Shown in pieces: positions 27,565 through 37,875 of a stretch of DNA of 64,000 nt. Source of the DNA: Hyphomicrobiales bacterium (GTDB taxonomy: Bacteria; Pseudomonadota; Alphaproteobacteria; Rhizobiales; Rhizobiaceae); NCBI GenBank assembly GCA_900466575.1, contig UBMP01000014.1, positions 62,001 to 126,000 of the forward strand. Reading direction: 5' to 3'. The notes beneath the pieces were generated by a model. It made no database searches. It worked only from the letters and a program-made list of their open reading frames with translations, and had not been told where the DNA came from. The position numbers and the translations under genes are program-made. Within the stretch, counting starts at the first letter, position 1, and every line of letters starts with the position of its first letter.

Positions 27565-29447
27565 TGCACCCGCACAACCTTCTGCGAAACGTCGGCCCCT
27601 TGCTTCCGCATATGGACGAGTATCAGGGCTAGCGCCGCAGGCGTCATTCCCTCGATAGAAGACGCTTGAGCTATAGTTAAGGGCTTGATTCTTCTCAGTT
27701 TCACAAGAAGTTCATTGGAAAGTCCCGAAATCCGCTCATAGGCGAAGTCCGCTGGGATTTCACGCGCCTCATCGCGCTGAATGTCCGCAATGGTCGATGC
27801 TTGGCGGTCCATATAGACAGCGTAGCCCGCCTCGATCTTAAGGGCCTCACGAGCCCTGGCATCAGTATTCATAAGCTCCGGCCAAATCCGCTCTGCATCG
27901 TCGAATTCAAAGTCTGAACGGGCAAGTAGCTCGTAAGCGGTCCGCCGCACGCCATCCTTGTTGAGGGCCAAGCCGAAGTCTTCCGCTTCATTCGGCGTCA
28001 AAGCAAGCCGCTTCAGAACCGTTCGAGCCTGATTCACTTCCGCTTCGTAACGCCCGTACCGCTCCCGACGATCCTCGCCACAGATACCCAGTTTGATTGC
28101 AATCGGAGTTAAGCGCTGATCTGCGTTGTCTGCCCGCAGCGAAAGCCGATACTCGGCTCGCGAGGTGAACATTCGATACGGCTCCGTTACCCCGAATGTG
28201 ATCAGATCATCGATCATGACGCCCACATAGGACTCTGTCCGACTGAATTTGACGGGCTCAGCCTGCAACGCATACCGGGCTGCGTTCAATCCCGCCACCA
28301 AGCCCTGAGCACCGGCCTCCTCGTAGCCCGTTGTGCCATTGATCTGCCCCGCCAGCAAAAGTCCATTAACACTCCGCACTGCCAGACGGTGGTCCAACTG
28401 CGTTGGCTCGACAAAGTCATATTCGATGGCATAGCCTGGCTGCCGAATTTCGACGTCTTCGAGCCCGGGAATGCTGCGGATAAAGGCCTCCTGCACGTCG
28501 ATGGGCAACGACGTCGAAATCCCGTTGGGATAAACGGTGTCGTCGTCAAGACCTTCCGGTTCCAGGAATATCTGGTGCCCGTCCCTGTCCCCAAAACGCA
28601 CAATCTTATCTTCAATCGAAGGACAATAGCGGGGACCGATCCCCTTGATCTCGCCGGAATACATGGCAGACCGATGAATGTTCTCCCGTATGATCCGATG
28701 CGTTTCGTTTGTTGTCCGCGTAACGCCGCAGGCGACCTGAGGGTTTTGGATCGTTTCGGTCATGAACGAAAAAGGCACGAGCTCCGGATCGGCCTCTTGC
28801 ACACCGATCCGGTCCCAGGCGATGGTTTTCCCATCAAGTCGCGCAGGGGTCCCTGTCTTCAGACGACCGAGGCGGAGACCGAGCTTTTCAAAGCGCGCGG
28901 AGAGACCGACGCTCGGGGCCTCCCCGGCACGACCGGCCGGCGTCTTTTCGTTTCCGATGTGAATCAATCCGCGCAGAAACGTTCCGGTGGTTATCACCAC
29001 AGAACGCGCAGTGATCTTGCGACCATCTGCAGTTTCGACGCCACCAACCACCGCTCCGTCCATCACGAGATCGAAAGCATCACCCTCCATCACCGTCAGT
29101 CCGGATATCCGGGAAATAGCCGCCTGCATATGGCGTTTATAGAGCGCACGATCCGCCTGGGTTCGCGGACCGCGGACCGCTGGACCCTTCTTTCGATTCA
29201 GGAGGCGGAATTGAATGCCGGAGAGGTCGGCAATCCGCCCCATCAATCCGTCCAGGGCATCGATCTCGCGGACGAGATGGCCTTTTCCCAGGCCCCCGAT
29301 CGCAGGATTACAAGACATCGTGCCAATCGTATCGGCCCGATGGGTTAAAAGAAGAGTATGCGCGCCACTACGGGCGGAGGCGGACGCCGCTTCACAGCCG
29401 GCATGACCACCACCAATCACAATCACATCGAAATCAAGACTATCCAT
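27561..29447 (-). CDS. mnmG: tRNA uridine-5-carboxymethylaminomethyl modification enzyme MnmG
   Basis: FAD protein of 628 aa (GidA) that with MnmE makes cmnm5U at the wobble position of tRNAs. The N-terminal FAD motif is [14 protein letters not shown], followed by [36 protein letters not shown] and the [11 protein letters not shown] signature. The C-terminal tRNA-binding helices end near [19 protein letters not shown]. Start set at ATG 29447 ([10 protein letters not shown]), 16 codons inside the longest frame. Sits 37 bp after mnmE and overlaps rsmG by 4 bp. Confidence 0.97.
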   Translation of the reverse strand: MDSLDFDVIVIGGGHAGCEAASASARSGAHTLLLTHRADTIGTMSCNPAIGGLGKGHLVREIDALDGLMGRIADLSGIQFRLLNRKKGPAVRGPRTQADRALYKRHMQAAISRISGLTVMEGDAFDLVMDGAVVGGVETADGRKITARSVVITTGTFLRGLIHIGNEKTPAGRAGEAPSVGLSARFEKLGLRLGRLKTGTPARLDGKTIAWDRIGVQEADPELVPFSFMTETIQNPQVACGVTRTTNETHRIIRENIHRSAMYSGEIKGIGPRYCPSIEDKIVRFGDRDGHQIFLEPEGLDDDTVYPNGISTSLPIDVQEAFIRSIPGLEDVEIRQPGYAIEYDFVEPTQLDHRLAVRSVNGLLLAGQINGTTGYEEAGAQGLVAGLNAARYALQAEPVKFSRTESYVGVMIDDLITFGVTEPYRMFTSRAEYRLSLRADNADQRLTPIAIKLGICGEDRRERYGRYEAEVNQARTVLKRLALTPNEAEDFGLALNKDGVRRTAYELLARSDFEFDDAERIWPELMNTDARAREALKIEAGYAVYMDRQASTIADIQRDEAREIPADFAYERISGLSNELLVKLRRIKPLTIAQASSIEGMTPAALALILVHMRKQGADVSQKVVRVQ

Positions 29448-29484
29448 CGTTTCGTTCCTGAATCGAAAGCAGGCCGGTGGGCGG

Positions 29485-30828
29485 CTACTTCCCAACGCAA
29501 AACTGCGAGAAAATCAGTCCTAGCAGCGCATCCGGTGTCATTCGACCGGTTAAGTAGGCAAGTTCATCAGAGGCGGCACGCAGCATCTCCGCTCTCAGTT
29601 CCAAGGGTTCATTATCCGAGGTCAAGGCGTCCTTCAGGCTCGAAAGCGTCGCGCTGACATGGTTTCGGTGACGAATCAAAAGAGGGGTTAGAAACTCACC
29701 ACCTCGTATCGCCTTTGAGGCTCGGGCCGAAATTTGTTCCAGAAGTGAATCGATTCCCACGCCCGTGATCGTCGACACACCCAATGTAACCGAACCTGGT
29801 GCCTGCGAAGGCGCCACCATACGATCCAGCTTCGTGCGGACCTGAATCATATCAGACAAATGACCGTCCGTCATTTCGATCCGGGGAGCATCGGCGCTAC
29901 CGTTCTCCGTCAGGTAAAGGACGAGGTCGGCATCGCGGATCGTTTCACGGGCACGCTCAATCCCGATCCGTTCGACCGGATCCTCCGTCTCCCGTAACCC
30001 GGCCGTATCAAACAGAACCACCTTCGACCCATTCAGATCAAGATCAACTGAGAGCACGTCGCGCGTGGTTCCTGCGATGTCCGTCACGATCGCGACGTCG
30101 CGCCGGGCGAGATAATTGAGAAGGCTCGACTTGCCGGCATTGGGCGGTCCCGCAATGGCAACGCGAAATCCATCCCTGACAATTTCCGCGGTATGATCCG
30201 AGAGGGCGCTTTCCATCTCTGCGGCCAAGGCTCGTACATTCCCCCAGACCTGGTCCGACACCGATCCGGGAATATCGCTCTCGTCGGCAAAATCAAGCTC
30301 GGCTTCGATCAGAGCCCGAGCCTGAGACAGCCTCGTCATCCAGTCGTGATAGCGCCGTGAAAGATGCCCGTCGGCAAGATATTTGGCCAGGCGACGTTGG
30401 GCCTCCGTTTCCGCCTGGATGAGCTCGGACAAGCCTTCAGCTTCAACGAGGTCCATCTTGCCGTGCTCGAAGGCACGTCGGGCGAATTCTCCCGCCTCAG
30501 CCTGGCGGAAACCGGAGAGAGAGCCGAGCCCCTCCAGGATGGCCGCCACGATCGCGCGACCCCCATGAACCTGCAGCTCAGCACAATCCTCGCCCGTAAA
30601 GGACGCCGGTCCCTTAAAAAAGAGGATCAGGCCTCGATCAAGCTCTTCACCATCCGAACCACGTATCACCGTCAGCGTGGCCGCGCGCGGCGCCGGCACT
30701 TTTCCACATAAGGTCCGCAACGCGACTTCAGTCTCTGGACCGGATACCCGAATCACCGCGACGCCGGCCGGAAGACCGCCGCTCGAGAGGGCGAAGATGG
30801 TATCAGTCGCTTTCATGGGCCCGTTCAT
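29485..30828 (-). CDS. mnmE: tRNA modification GTPase MnmE
   Basis: Potassium-dependent GTPase of about 447 aa, partner of MnmG. The N-terminal formyl-THF-binding domain begins [21 protein letters not shown]; helical domain; G domain with [12 protein letters not shown] (about 222-233), GTTRD and [13 protein letters not shown]; the C-terminal FCVGK carries the essential cysteine. Start at ATG 30828, with GGAA 6 bases upstream; ATG 30816 is a shorter option. The motifs needed for catalysis are present. Confidence 0.96.
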   Translation of the reverse strand: MNGPMKATDTIFALSSGGLPAGVAVIRVSGPETEVALRTLCGKVPAPRAATLTVIRGSDGEELDRGLILFFKGPASFTGEDCAELQVHGGRAIVAAILEGLGSLSGFRQAEAGEFARRAFEHGKMDLVEAEGLSELIQAETEAQRRLAKYLADGHLSRRYHDWMTRLSQARALIEAELDFADESDIPGSVSDQVWGNVRALAAEMESALSDHTAEIVRDGFRVAIAGPPNAGKSSLLNYLARRDVAIVTDIAGTTRDVLSVDLDLNGSKVVLFDTAGLRETEDPVERIGIERARETIRDADLVLYLTENGSADAPRIEMTDGHLSDMIQVRTKLDRMVAPSQAPGSVTLGVSTITGVGIDSLLEQISARASKAIRGGEFLTPLLIRHRNHVSATLSSLKDALTSDNEPLELRAEMLRAASDELAYLTGRMTPDALLGLIFSQFCVGK

Positions 30829-30899
30829 CTGGTTTCCGCGGAGAAAGCCGCGGCTCTTGCGTCGGCGACCTCTTAAAGCTGCCGGCGTTTCTGCTGGCA

Positions 30900-30943
30900 A
30901 AACGGAAAAGAGTCAATCACGGAATAAACCGCGATTGACTCCG
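30900..30943 (-). terminator. Rho-independent terminator of rho
   Basis: On the minus strand GAGTCAATCGCGG (30929-30941) pairs with CCGTGATTGACTC (30910-30922) through 13 pairs, one of them G-U. The loop is TTTATT and TTTTCCGTTTT follows. The G-U pair exists only in the minus-strand RNA (A-C on the other), confirming the direction. Confidence 0.85.
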
Positions 30944-30968
30944 AAAATGTTGAATCCGGCTAAGGAAA

Positions 30969-32234
30969 TCAGGTATTCATCGATTCGAAGAAGTCGCCGT
31001 TGTTCTTCGTCTGCTTGAGCTTGTCGATAAGGAACTCGATGGCGTCTGTCGTACCCATCGGGGCCAGAATCCGGCGAAGAACGAAGATCTTCTGGAGATC
31101 CTGACGCGGAACAAGCAGGTCTTCCTTACGCGTACCGGACTTGAGAATATCCATCGCCGGGAAGATACGCTTGTCGGCAACCTTCCGGTCGAGCACGATT
31201 TCCGAGTTGCCCGTGCCCTTGAACTCTTCGAAGATCACTTCGTCCATACGGCTGCCCGTGTCGATCAGCGCAGTCGCAATGATCGTGAGTGAACCGCCTT
31301 CTTCAATATTGCGCGCTGCACCAAAGAAGCGTTTCGGGCGCTGCAACGCATTGGCGTCCACACCACCCGTCAGGACCTTGCCGGACGACGGAACGACCGT
31401 GTTGTAGGCTCGCCCGAGACGCGTGATCGAATCAAGCAGGATAACGACGTCGCGACCGTGTTCGACCAGGCGCTTTGCCTTTTCGATCACCATTTCAGCA
31501 ACCTGTACGTGACGGGTAGCCGGCTCGTCGAAAGTCGATGAAACGACTTCGCCACGCACGGAGCGCTGCATATCCGTCACTTCTTCCGGACGTTCGTCGA
31601 TCAGCAGAACGATCAGATAGCATTCCGGATGGTTTGCGGTGATCGAGTGCGCGATATTCTGCAGGAGAACTGTCTTACCTGTCCGCGGCGGTGCGACGAT
31701 CAGGGCACGCTGGCCCTTTCCGAGAGGTGCGACCAGATCGATCACCCGCGGAGACAGGTCCTTGGACGTCGGCACTTCGAGTTCCATCTTGAAGCGTTCA
31801 TTGGGATAGAGCGGCGTCAGGTTGTCGAAGTGAACCTTGTGACGAATTTTTTCCGGGTCTTCGAAATTGATCGTATTGACCTTCAGAAGCGCAAAATAGC
31901 GCTCCCCTTCCTTCGGACCACGGATCGGGCCTTCCACCGTGTCGCCTGTCTTCAGCGAGAAACGGCGAATTTGCGAGGGAGAAATGTAAATGTCGTCAGG
32001 ACCCGGAAGGTAGTTGGCATTGGCGGAGCGCAGGAAGCCGAAACCATCCTGCAGGACTTCCACAACCCCCTCACCGATGATCTCGACATCCTGTGTGGCC
32101 AGGACCTTCAGAATGGCAAACATCAGTTCCTGCTTGCGCATCGTGCTCGCGTTCTCGACCTCCAGCGACTCTGCAAAGGCGAGCAGGTCGGTTGGGGTCT
32201 TGTTCTTAAGCTCCTGAAGCTTCATTTCAGCCAT
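30969..32234 (-). CDS. rho: Transcription termination factor Rho
   Basis: Hexameric RNA-dependent ATPase of 421 aa that releases RNA polymerase. N-terminal Rho domain [19 protein letters not shown], cold-shock-like RNA-binding domain with [10 protein letters not shown] (about 63-72) and [10 protein letters not shown], and the RecA-type motor with Walker [18 protein letters not shown] (about 180-196), [17 protein letters not shown], and the Q/R loops. The start is ATG 32234 ([10 protein letters not shown]), four codons inside the longest frame. The 158-bp region upstream contains a CGGACG/CGTCCG inverted repeat (32286-32301), possibly relevant to rho autoregulation. Confidence 0.98.
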   Translation of the reverse strand: MAEMKLQELKNKTPTDLLAFAESLEVENASTMRKQELMFAILKVLATQDVEIIGEGVVEVLQDGFGFLRSANANYLPGPDDIYISPSQIRRFSLKTGDTVEGPIRGPKEGERYFALLKVNTINFEDPEKIRHKVHFDNLTPLYPNERFKMELEVPTSKDLSPRVIDLVAPLGKGQRALIVAPPRTGKTVLLQNIAHSITANHPECYLIVLLIDERPEEVTDMQRSVRGEVVSSTFDEPATRHVQVAEMVIEKAKRLVEHGRDVVILLDSITRLGRAYNTVVPSSGKVLTGGVDANALQRPKRFFGAARNIEEGGSLTIIATALIDTGSRMDEVIFEEFKGTGNSEIVLDRKVADKRIFPAMDILKSGTRKEDLLVPRQDLQKIFVLRRILAPMGTTDAIEFLIDKLKQTKNNGDFFESMNT

Positions 32235-32392
32235 GAATAACCACACGAATAAAAGGGGGAACTGGACGGTACAATTTGCGGATGCCGGACGCGATCGTCC
32301 GACTCTATGAGCCCGTCACCTCGGAAGAGATGCGCGGAAAATAGCGCTTCGCAGACCCACCCGCAAGGGGGAGGGGCCAAATTGGCAAGAAA

Positions 32393-32929
32393 TCACGCGA
32401 AAGGCTTCACGATCACAAGGATAACGATGACGATCATCAAGAGCGTTGGCGCTTCGTTCAGCAAACGCCAGCTGCGGGGCGTTCCTATGCGATCATCGGC
32501 CGCGAATCGCCGAACCGCCTTTGCCATGTAGCCATGGACGCCAGACAGGACGAGGACGGCCGCAAGCTTCAGGTGAAGCCATCCACCATGGAATCCATAG
32601 ATCTCGATTGCCATCCACAAACCGAAGATCCAGCTCAGCACCATGGCCGGTGTCATGATGATCGACATGAGACGCCGTTCCATCACCTTGAAGGTCTCGG
32701 AAGCAGCGGACCCGACCTCATGGTCGAGATGATAGATGAAAAGCCGCGGCATGTACAAAAGCCCTGCCATCCAGGAGATCACGGCGATGACATGCAATGC
32801 CTTGACCCATAGATAGCGGTTCTGCACATCGGCCAGGAACAGACCAACACCGATGACGACGAAGAGCGCAAGCGCAATCCCCGCCCGCAAAGCGGCCTTG
32901 CTCCCCGTCGACCCGCTCGCCTTGTTCAA
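32393..32929 (-). CDS. hemJ: Protoporphyrinogen oxidase HemJ
   Basis: Membrane protein of 178 aa with four predicted helices (about 15-33, 41-62, 88-108, 118-137 and a C-terminal [11 protein letters not shown]). It is the HemJ type, which oxidises protoporphyrinogen IX to protoporphyrin IX in heme synthesis. Signatures: [20 protein letters not shown] with the conserved His, [11 protein letters not shown], and [17 protein letters not shown]. Overlaps the hemE stop by 4 bp. The pairing with hemE two steps earlier supports the heme role. Confidence 0.93.
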   Translation of the reverse strand: MNKASGSTGSKAALRAGIALALFVVIGVGLFLADVQNRYLWVKALHVIAVISWMAGLLYMPRLFIYHLDHEVGSAASETFKVMERRLMSIIMTPAMVLSWIFGLWMAIEIYGFHGGWLHLKLAAVLVLSGVHGYMAKAVRRFAADDRIGTPRSWRLLNEAPTLLMIVIVILVIVKPFA

Positions 32930-33975
32930 GCCGCACCCCCGCGAACCCGATTGACGAGATGACTTACATTCGCCGGATCCGCTTGCGGTGTAATCCCGTG
33001 ACCGAGGTTGAAAATCAGCGGGCCGGAACCCAGAGCCTGCAGGATCGCATCGACCCCCTCGTCAAGAGCCTTCCCACCGGCCACAACCCGCATCGGATCC
33101 AGATTTCCCTGCACCGCGCCATCCTTCTGCAATTCGCGGGCAAAGGAAAGCGGGACCGACCAATCGAGGCCGATAGCATCCGCCCGTGTGTCCTGACGGT
33201 AGGACTTCAGCAGATAACCCGCACCCTTGGCAAACGCGATGATCTTCGCGCCGGGTCTCGCAGCCCGAACCGCGTCGGTAATCCGGCGCACAGGGTGCAC
33301 GGCATACCGCTCGAATTCCGCTTCGCCAAGAACACCTGCCCAGGAATCAAAAATCTGCACAGCGTCTGCCCCACTGTCGATCTGCCGGATCAGATATTGC
33401 GCCGAGAGATCGGCAACGTGATCGAGCAACTTTCCGAAAGCTTCCGGATACCGATAGGCAAACAAGCGAGCGGGCGCCTGATCGGGCGTGCCATGTCCAG
33501 CGATCAGATAGGTCGCAATCGTCCAGGGCGCGCCACAGAAACCGAGGAGGGTTGTCTCCGTGGGCAGTTCGGCGCGAAGCCTGCGAACGGTTTCGTAGAC
33601 GGGATCAAGCTTGTCTCCCAATTCCGTCTTCGTCAGTGCACCAATTTCATCAACCGACAACGGATCGAGTTGCGGCCCATTTCCCTCTTCAAAGCGAACA
33701 TTCCGACCGATCGCATCGGGAATGACGAGAATATCCGAAAAGAGGATCGCTGCATCAAAGGCGTAACGCCGTATCGGCTGCAGAGTCACTTCGACGGCAT
33801 AATCGGGCGTATAGCAGAGATCGAGGAAACTTCCGGCCTTCGCGCGCGTTTCCCGATATTCTGGAAGATAACGGCCAGCCTGACGCATCAGCCAGATAGG
33901 AGGTGGAGAGACAGTCTTGCCTTCCAAGACGTCCATCACCTTGCGGTGCGTTACTGAAACCACTCTCTTCTCCAA
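32926..33975 (-). CDS. hemE: Uroporphyrinogen decarboxylase
   Basis: Cofactor-free decarboxylase of 349 aa converting uroporphyrinogen III to coproporphyrinogen III. The signature [17 protein letters not shown] carries the substrate-binding Arg pair; [12 protein letters not shown] supplies the catalytic Asp; the [13 protein letters not shown] segment and the C-terminal FNLGHGITP are also typical. First gene of a hemE-hemJ operon transcribed away from the candidate origin, a gene-origin neighbourhood also seen in Caulobacter and Sinorhizobium. Confidence 0.97.
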   Translation of the reverse strand: MEKRVVSVTHRKVMDVLEGKTVSPPPIWLMRQAGRYLPEYRETRAKAGSFLDLCYTPDYAVEVTLQPIRRYAFDAAILFSDILVIPDAIGRNVRFEEGNGPQLDPLSVDEIGALTKTELGDKLDPVYETVRRLRAELPTETTLLGFCGAPWTIATYLIAGHGTPDQAPARLFAYRYPEAFGKLLDHVADLSAQYLIRQIDSGADAVQIFDSWAGVLGEAEFERYAVHPVRRITDAVRAARPGAKIIAFAKGAGYLLKSYRQDTRADAIGLDWSVPLSFARELQKDGAVQGNLDPMRVVAGGKALDEGVDAILQALGSGPLIFNLGHGITPQADPANVSHLVNRVRGGAA

Positions 33976-34559
33976 TCTAAAAAACTCATTCTTAAAGAGC
34001 TTCTATTTCTTAGAGTCGGTGAGGATCAAGGATTAAAATTGACGCAACCATCATCCACCGGGCGAGCCGATTAAACTGAAACGCTTGAGATTTTTATCCG
34101 CACAAATGGAAAAGCCAACCGCGTTCCGATTCAGCAAGGATTCTGAAATGTTTGGATCACATTGCTTGGCCGTGTTGCCTGTTGATAAGGGCTGTACAAG
34201 TGCGGACGGAGGAGGTGTTCTCCACAATTCCGAATTTGACCCGGAAACAACAGTCGCGAATCCGAAATGTGGAAAAAACGGCGGTTTCCCACAGGGCGAT
34301 CCGCCACGGCGAAAATCGTGTCATCTTCTCCCGCGTTATCAACACCGCCCCGGAATTAGCGGGGAAAAATGCGAACAGCGCTTGCCCATGACAGAATCGC
34401 TTCTCGAACGACTGCACGATAGACCCTACAGGCCAATTGCTAACGGATGATTAACAGACCGAACTATCGGCGTCCTCTTACAGTCCCTGTTGTCAACTGA
34501 CCGTGCCAATGCGAGAAAACCGCGAATCGACTGCCCCATAGAAGCTGAGGCCAAATGTC
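33976..34559. other. oriC: Candidate chromosomal replication origin (oriC) between hemE and maf
   Basis: A 584-bp gene-free stretch, the longest in the window. DnaA-box candidates close to TTATCCACA: TTATCCGCA (34094-34102), TGTTGATAA (34180-34188), TTCTCCACA (34218-34226), TGTGGAAAA (34268-34276), TTATCAACA (34336-34344), each one mismatch, plus TTTCCCACA (34285-34293) with two. The first 100 bp next to hemE are AT-rich (possible unwinding element), and a CtrA-like site sits at 34440. hemE-adjacent origins are known in Caulobacter and Sinorhizobium. parAB lies 7 kb away and four parS-like sites surround it. Strand orientation switches here. Confidence 0.8.
34440..34455. promoter_or_regulatory. 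CtrA-box-like site in the candidate oriC
   Basis: CTAACGGATGATTAAC matches the alphaproteobacterial CtrA consensus TTAA-N7-TTAAC with one mismatch (first base). It lies 105 bp before the maf start, beside the DnaA boxes. Confidence 0.45.
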
Positions 34560-35165
34560 ATGAGCGCCGAAAAGAAAATAATTCTCGCCTCTGGATCGCC
34601 GTTCCGCAAGCAACTCATGGAGGCCGCCGGTCTCGCATTCACTGCCGAGCCCGCACGGATCGATGAAAGGGAAATCGAGGCGCCGCTTGTTGCAGGAGGT
34701 GCAAGCCCCGAAGCCGTTGCCACAGCTCTTGCCAAGGCGAAAGCAGAGGATGTGGCGCGGAGAAATCCGCAAGCCTTTGTCATCGGCTCCGATCAGGTCA
34801 TGTCGATGGACGGACGACTGTTTCACAAATGCACATCCGTCGAAATGGCGCGCGAGCAGTTGCGATCCATGCGCGGAAAGACCCACCGCCTATCCAGCGC
34901 CATCTCGATCGTCCGGAACGGCGAGGAAATCTGGAGACACATCTCCGTCGCGGATCTGACCTTCCGCCGTTTCACGGATTCGTTTCTCGCCTCCTACATC
35001 GCCAATGCCGGGGAGAAGGTCTTGCTGACCGTGGGCGCCTACAGCTATGAAGGACTGGGGCAGCAATTGTTCGAGAAGGTCGAGGGGGACTTTTTCACCA
35101 TTATAGGATTGCCCATGCTGCCGCTCCTTGCGGCGCTGCGAGACCTCACCATCATTCCCCGCTGA
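34560..35165 (+). CDS. Maf-family nucleoside triphosphate pyrophosphatase
   Basis: Protein of 201 aa hydrolysing non-canonical or modified NTPs to NMP and pyrophosphate in the cytoplasm. Motifs: [18 protein letters not shown] (the SxSxxR substrate loop), FVIGSDQVM with the catalytic Asp, [10 protein letters not shown], and [24 protein letters not shown]. Which substrate (dTTP/UTP or m7GTP) it prefers cannot be read from the sequence. First plus-strand gene right of the candidate origin; its TGA stop forms the first three bases of a parS-like site. Confidence 0.93.
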   Translation: MSAEKKIILASGSPFRKQLMEAAGLAFTAEPARIDEREIEAPLVAGGASPEAVATALAKAKAEDVARRNPQAFVIGSDQVMSMDGRLFHKCTSVEMAREQLRSMRGKTHRLSSAISIVRNGEEIWRHISVADLTFRRFTDSFLASYIANAGEKVLLTVGAYSYEGLGQQLFEKVEGDFFTIIGLPMLPLLAALRDLTIIPR

Positions 35166-35178
35166 TTCACGTGAAACA
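35163..35178. promoter_or_regulatory. parS-like ParB-binding site between maf and aroE (15/16 match)
   Basis: TGATTCACGTGAAACA differs from TGTTTCACGTGAAACA at position 3 only. Its first three bases are the maf stop codon, and the site ends 6 bases before the aroE ATG, about 0.7 kb from the candidate origin. Confidence 0.75.
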
Positions 35179-35184
35179 TTAACC

Positions 35185-36012
35185 ATGCACGCATTTGTCG
35201 CCGGCCATCCTATCAAACATTCCAAGTCACCCCTGATTCATGGGACCTGGCTCAAACGCCATAACCTTGAGGGGACGTATCGCGCCATCGATGTTGCACC
35301 CGAAGAGTTCGAGACTTTCATCGAACGGCTGAAAGGTGGAAACGCTGAATTTGTTGGCGGCAACATTACGATACCCCACAAGGAGCGCGCCTTCGCGCTT
35401 GCCGATCAGGTCGACGAGACAGCGGAATTGATGGGCGCGGCCAACACGCTCTGGCGCGAGGACGGGCGGCTCAAGGCAACAAACACGGATGCCTATGGAT
35501 TTGCCGCGAACCTCGATGAAAAAAGTCCGGGCTGGCGAGATCTGGAAACGGCAGTCGTTTACGGTGCTGGCGGTGCAAGTCGTGCGGTTATTGTCGCCCT
35601 CATTGAAGGCGGATTCCGGAACGTCCATGTTCTGAACCGCACGGTCGAAAAGGCCAAGACCCTGGCAGACCGCTTCGGACCGAAAGTCATGTCGCATCCG
35701 CTCGACGCATTGAAGGATGTGCTGGGAGGCGCTGGCCTTTTTGTCAACACGACCTCGCTCGGGCTTGAGGGCACCGCGCCGGAAATCGACTTTTCCGGAA
35801 TGCGACAGGGCGCTCTGGTCACCGACATTGTCTATGTCCCGCAGAAGACCGGCTTCATTTTGCAGGCGGAAGCACAGGGCGTTGCCACGGCCGACGGGCT
35901 CGGCATGCTTCTGCACCAGGCCGTCCCTGGATTTGAAAAATGGTTCGGCGTCCGTCCGGTCGTGGATCAGGAACTGCGTGAGATCGTGGAAGCCGCCATG
36001 GGAGTGCGCTGA
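35185..36012 (+). CDS. aroE: Shikimate dehydrogenase
   Basis: NADP-dependent enzyme of 275 aa reducing 3-dehydroshikimate to shikimate. Substrate-binding [13 protein letters not shown] at the N-terminus; [11 protein letters not shown] with the catalytic Lys; NTDAYGF; the nucleotide loop [18 protein letters not shown] followed by LNRTVEKA, where NRT is typical of NADP binding. The start at ATG 35185 is preferred over earlier frames because [16 protein letters not shown] begins the family homology. Its stop overlaps the coaE start by one base. Confidence 0.96.
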   Translation: MHAFVAGHPIKHSKSPLIHGTWLKRHNLEGTYRAIDVAPEEFETFIERLKGGNAEFVGGNITIPHKERAFALADQVDETAELMGAANTLWREDGRLKATNTDAYGFAANLDEKSPGWRDLETAVVYGAGGASRAVIVALIEGGFRNVHVLNRTVEKAKTLADRFGPKVMSHPLDALKDVLGGAGLFVNTTSLGLEGTAPEIDFSGMRQGALVTDIVYVPQKTGFILQAEAQGVATADGLGMLLHQAVPGFEKWFGVRPVVDQELREIVEAAMGVR

Positions 36013-36605
36013 TGTTTGTCATCGGCCTGACCGGCTCTATCGGCATGGGCAAGTCGACGACTGCGGACATGTTTCGGCAAGAAGGCATTCCGGTGAACGA
36101 TGCCGATGCGGTCGTGCATGAACTCTACGCGCACGAAGCCGTTGCGCCGATTGAAGCTGCTTTCCCCGGAACGACGAGGGATGGCTCCGTGGATCGCGCA
36201 GCACTTGCCGCGCATCTTGCTGCCCATCCCTCGGACTTCAAGACACTCGAGACGATTGTGCACCCACTGGTGCGCGCAAAGGAACTGGAATTTCGGGAGC
36301 GGACGCAAGCGCAGGGCCACGACATGGCCGTCCTAGACATCCCCCTCTTGTTCGAGACGGGGCGCCAGGGCCGGGTCGATGCGGTGGTTGTCGTCAGCTG
36401 CCCGCCGGATATCCAGCGGGCTCGCGTTCTCTCGCGTCCCGGAATGACCGTGGATAAGTTCGAGATGATCCTCTCGCGTCAGATGCCGGATAGCGAAAAG
36501 CGCGCTCGCGCGGACTATATTGTCGAGACCGGTTCGGGACTGGAGTCAGCCCGCACGCAAGTGCGCGAGATTCTCGCCGACATCAGGGCGCGGCGTCTCG
36601 GATAA
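36012..36605 (+). CDS. coaE: Dephospho-CoA kinase
   Basis: P-loop kinase of 197 aa performing the last step of coenzyme A synthesis. Walker A GLTGSIGMGKSTTADMF at the N-terminus, then NDADAVVHELY (catalytic Asp), the LDIPLLFETG lid region and the DKFEMILSRQMPDSEKRARADY adenine-binding motif split across the C-terminus. Starts on the last base of the aroE stop (TGATG), indicating coupling in the maf-aroE-coaE-dnaQ operon. Confidence 0.96.
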   Translation: MFVIGLTGSIGMGKSTTADMFRQEGIPVNDADAVVHELYAHEAVAPIEAAFPGTTRDGSVDRAALAAHLAAHPSDFKTLETIVHPLVRAKELEFRERTQAQGHDMAVLDIPLLFETGRQGRVDAVVVVSCPPDIQRARVLSRPGMTVDKFEMILSRQMPDSEKRARADYIVETGSGLESARTQVREILADIRARRLG

Positions 36606-36621
36606 ACAGGCAGGAACAGAA

Positions 36622-37314
36622 ATGCGGGAAATCATCTTCGACACAGAAACGACGGGCCTTGATTCGCGCGAGGACCGCATCATTGAAATCGGTGGTATCG
36701 AACTCGACAACCATTTTCCCACCGGGCGCACGCTGCATCTCTATATCAATCCGGGCGAGCGGAAGGTTCACCCGGACGCCCTCGCGGTTCATGGGATCAC
36801 GGATGAGTTCCTGGCCGACAAGCCGCCGTTTGTCGACGTGGCCGAACAAATCCTGAGCTTCTTCGAAGGTGCCAAGTGGATCGCTCACAACGCGACATTC
36901 GACATGGGCTTCGTCAATGCGGAGCTGGGCCGCCTCGGTTTGCCGCCGATCGCTCCGTCGGAGGTGATTGACACCCTGTCGCTTGCCCGCCGCAAGCATC
37001 CGATGGGCCCCAACTCACTCGACGCGCTTTGCAAACGCTACGGCATCGACAACTCCCATCGCACGAAGCACGGGGCGCTTCTCGACTCCGAACTCCTGGC
37101 GGAAGTCTATATTGAAATGATCGGGGGGCGTCAGGCCGCACTCGGTCTGGCGGGTCCCGGGCAGACCTCGGTCGAGGAAAACGAAGCCGCAAGCGTGATC
37201 ATGGCCGGCAGGCCGAAGCCGCTAGCGCCGCGAGTGACGGAAGCCGAGCGCCAGGCGCACGAGGCCATGGTCACAAAGATCGGTGGCAAGGCTCTCTGGG
37301 CACGCTACCAGTAA
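36622..37314 (+). CDS. dnaQ: DNA polymerase III epsilon subunit (proofreading exonuclease)
   Basis: DEDDh 3'-5' exonuclease of 230 aa. ExoI FDTETTGLDSREDRIIE holds the two catalytic acidic residues; ExoII HNATFDMGF holds the next aspartate; ExoIII HRTKHGALLDSELLAEVY holds the catalytic His and Asp. The C-terminal QAALGLAGPG region is the linker toward the alpha subunit. Start at ATG 36622, 16 bp after coaE; an upstream in-frame start at 36520 would overlap coaE. The shared location with coaE and aroE beside the origin is typical of rhizobia. Confidence 0.96.
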   Translation: MREIIFDTETTGLDSREDRIIEIGGIELDNHFPTGRTLHLYINPGERKVHPDALAVHGITDEFLADKPPFVDVAEQILSFFEGAKWIAHNATFDMGFVNAELGRLGLPPIAPSEVIDTLSLARRKHPMGPNSLDALCKRYGIDNSHRTKHGALLDSELLAEVYIEMIGGRQAALGLAGPGQTSVEENEAASVIMAGRPKPLAPRVTEAERQAHEAMVTKIGGKALWARYQ

Positions 37315-37337
37315 GATAGCAAGGCAATCGGTAGGCA

Positions 37338-37373
37338 TGAAAAAGCCCGGGGCGGACCCGGGCTTTTGTGTTT
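37338..37373. terminator. Bidirectional terminator between dnaQ and secB
   Basis: Stem AAAAGCCCGGG (37341-37351) with CCCGGGCTTTT (37357-37367) and a 5-nt loop, between convergent genes. Confidence 0.9.
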
Positions 37374-37389
37374 CGTTTATAAGCGAAAA

Positions 37390-37875
37390 TCAGTTGGTGT
37401 TGGCGCTGACCTTGGCGCGTGCCTGTTCTTCGGCCATGCGCTGCGAGAACATCTGCGCGAAGTCGATCGGGTCGACGAGGAGGGGCGGGAAGCCGCCATT
37501 GCGCGTGACGTCCGCGATGATCTGGCGGGCAAAGGGGAAGAGCAGGCGCGGGCACTCGATGAAGAGGATCGGCAGCATGTGTTCCTGCGGGAAGCCCGAA
37601 ATCCGGAAAACGCCACCGTAAGCCAGTTCGGCATGGAAGAGCGACTTGTCGCCGGCCTTGGCTTCGGCCGTCAGCGTCAGCAGGACGTCGAAGTCTTCGC
37701 CGCCCAGCGGGTTGGCATTGACATTGACATTGATGTTGATGTCCGGGGCCTTGTCGCGCGCCTGAAGCGACTGCGGAGCGCCCGGATTTTCGAAGGAGAG
37801 GTCCTTCGTATACTGAGCGAGAATATTGAGCGAAGGAGCCTGCCCGGCGCCGTTCTGGTTTACATCGTTAGACAT
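37390..37875 (-). CDS. secB: Protein-export chaperone SecB
   Basis: Tetrameric cytoplasmic chaperone of 161 aa that keeps preproteins unfolded and hands them to SecA. Motifs: [17 protein letters not shown], the acidic [27 protein letters not shown], and [20 protein letters not shown]. Short N-terminal extension as in other alphaproteobacteria. It shares the minus strand with fxsA upstream (94-bp gap). Confidence 0.95.
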   Translation of the reverse strand: MSNDVNQNGAGQAPSLNILAQYTKDLSFENPGAPQSLQARDKAPDININVNVNANPLGGEDFDVLLTLTAEAKAGDKSLFHAELAYGGVFRISGFPQEHMLPILFIECPRLLFPFARQIIADVTRNGGFPPLLVDPIDFAQMFSQRMAEEQARAKVSANTN

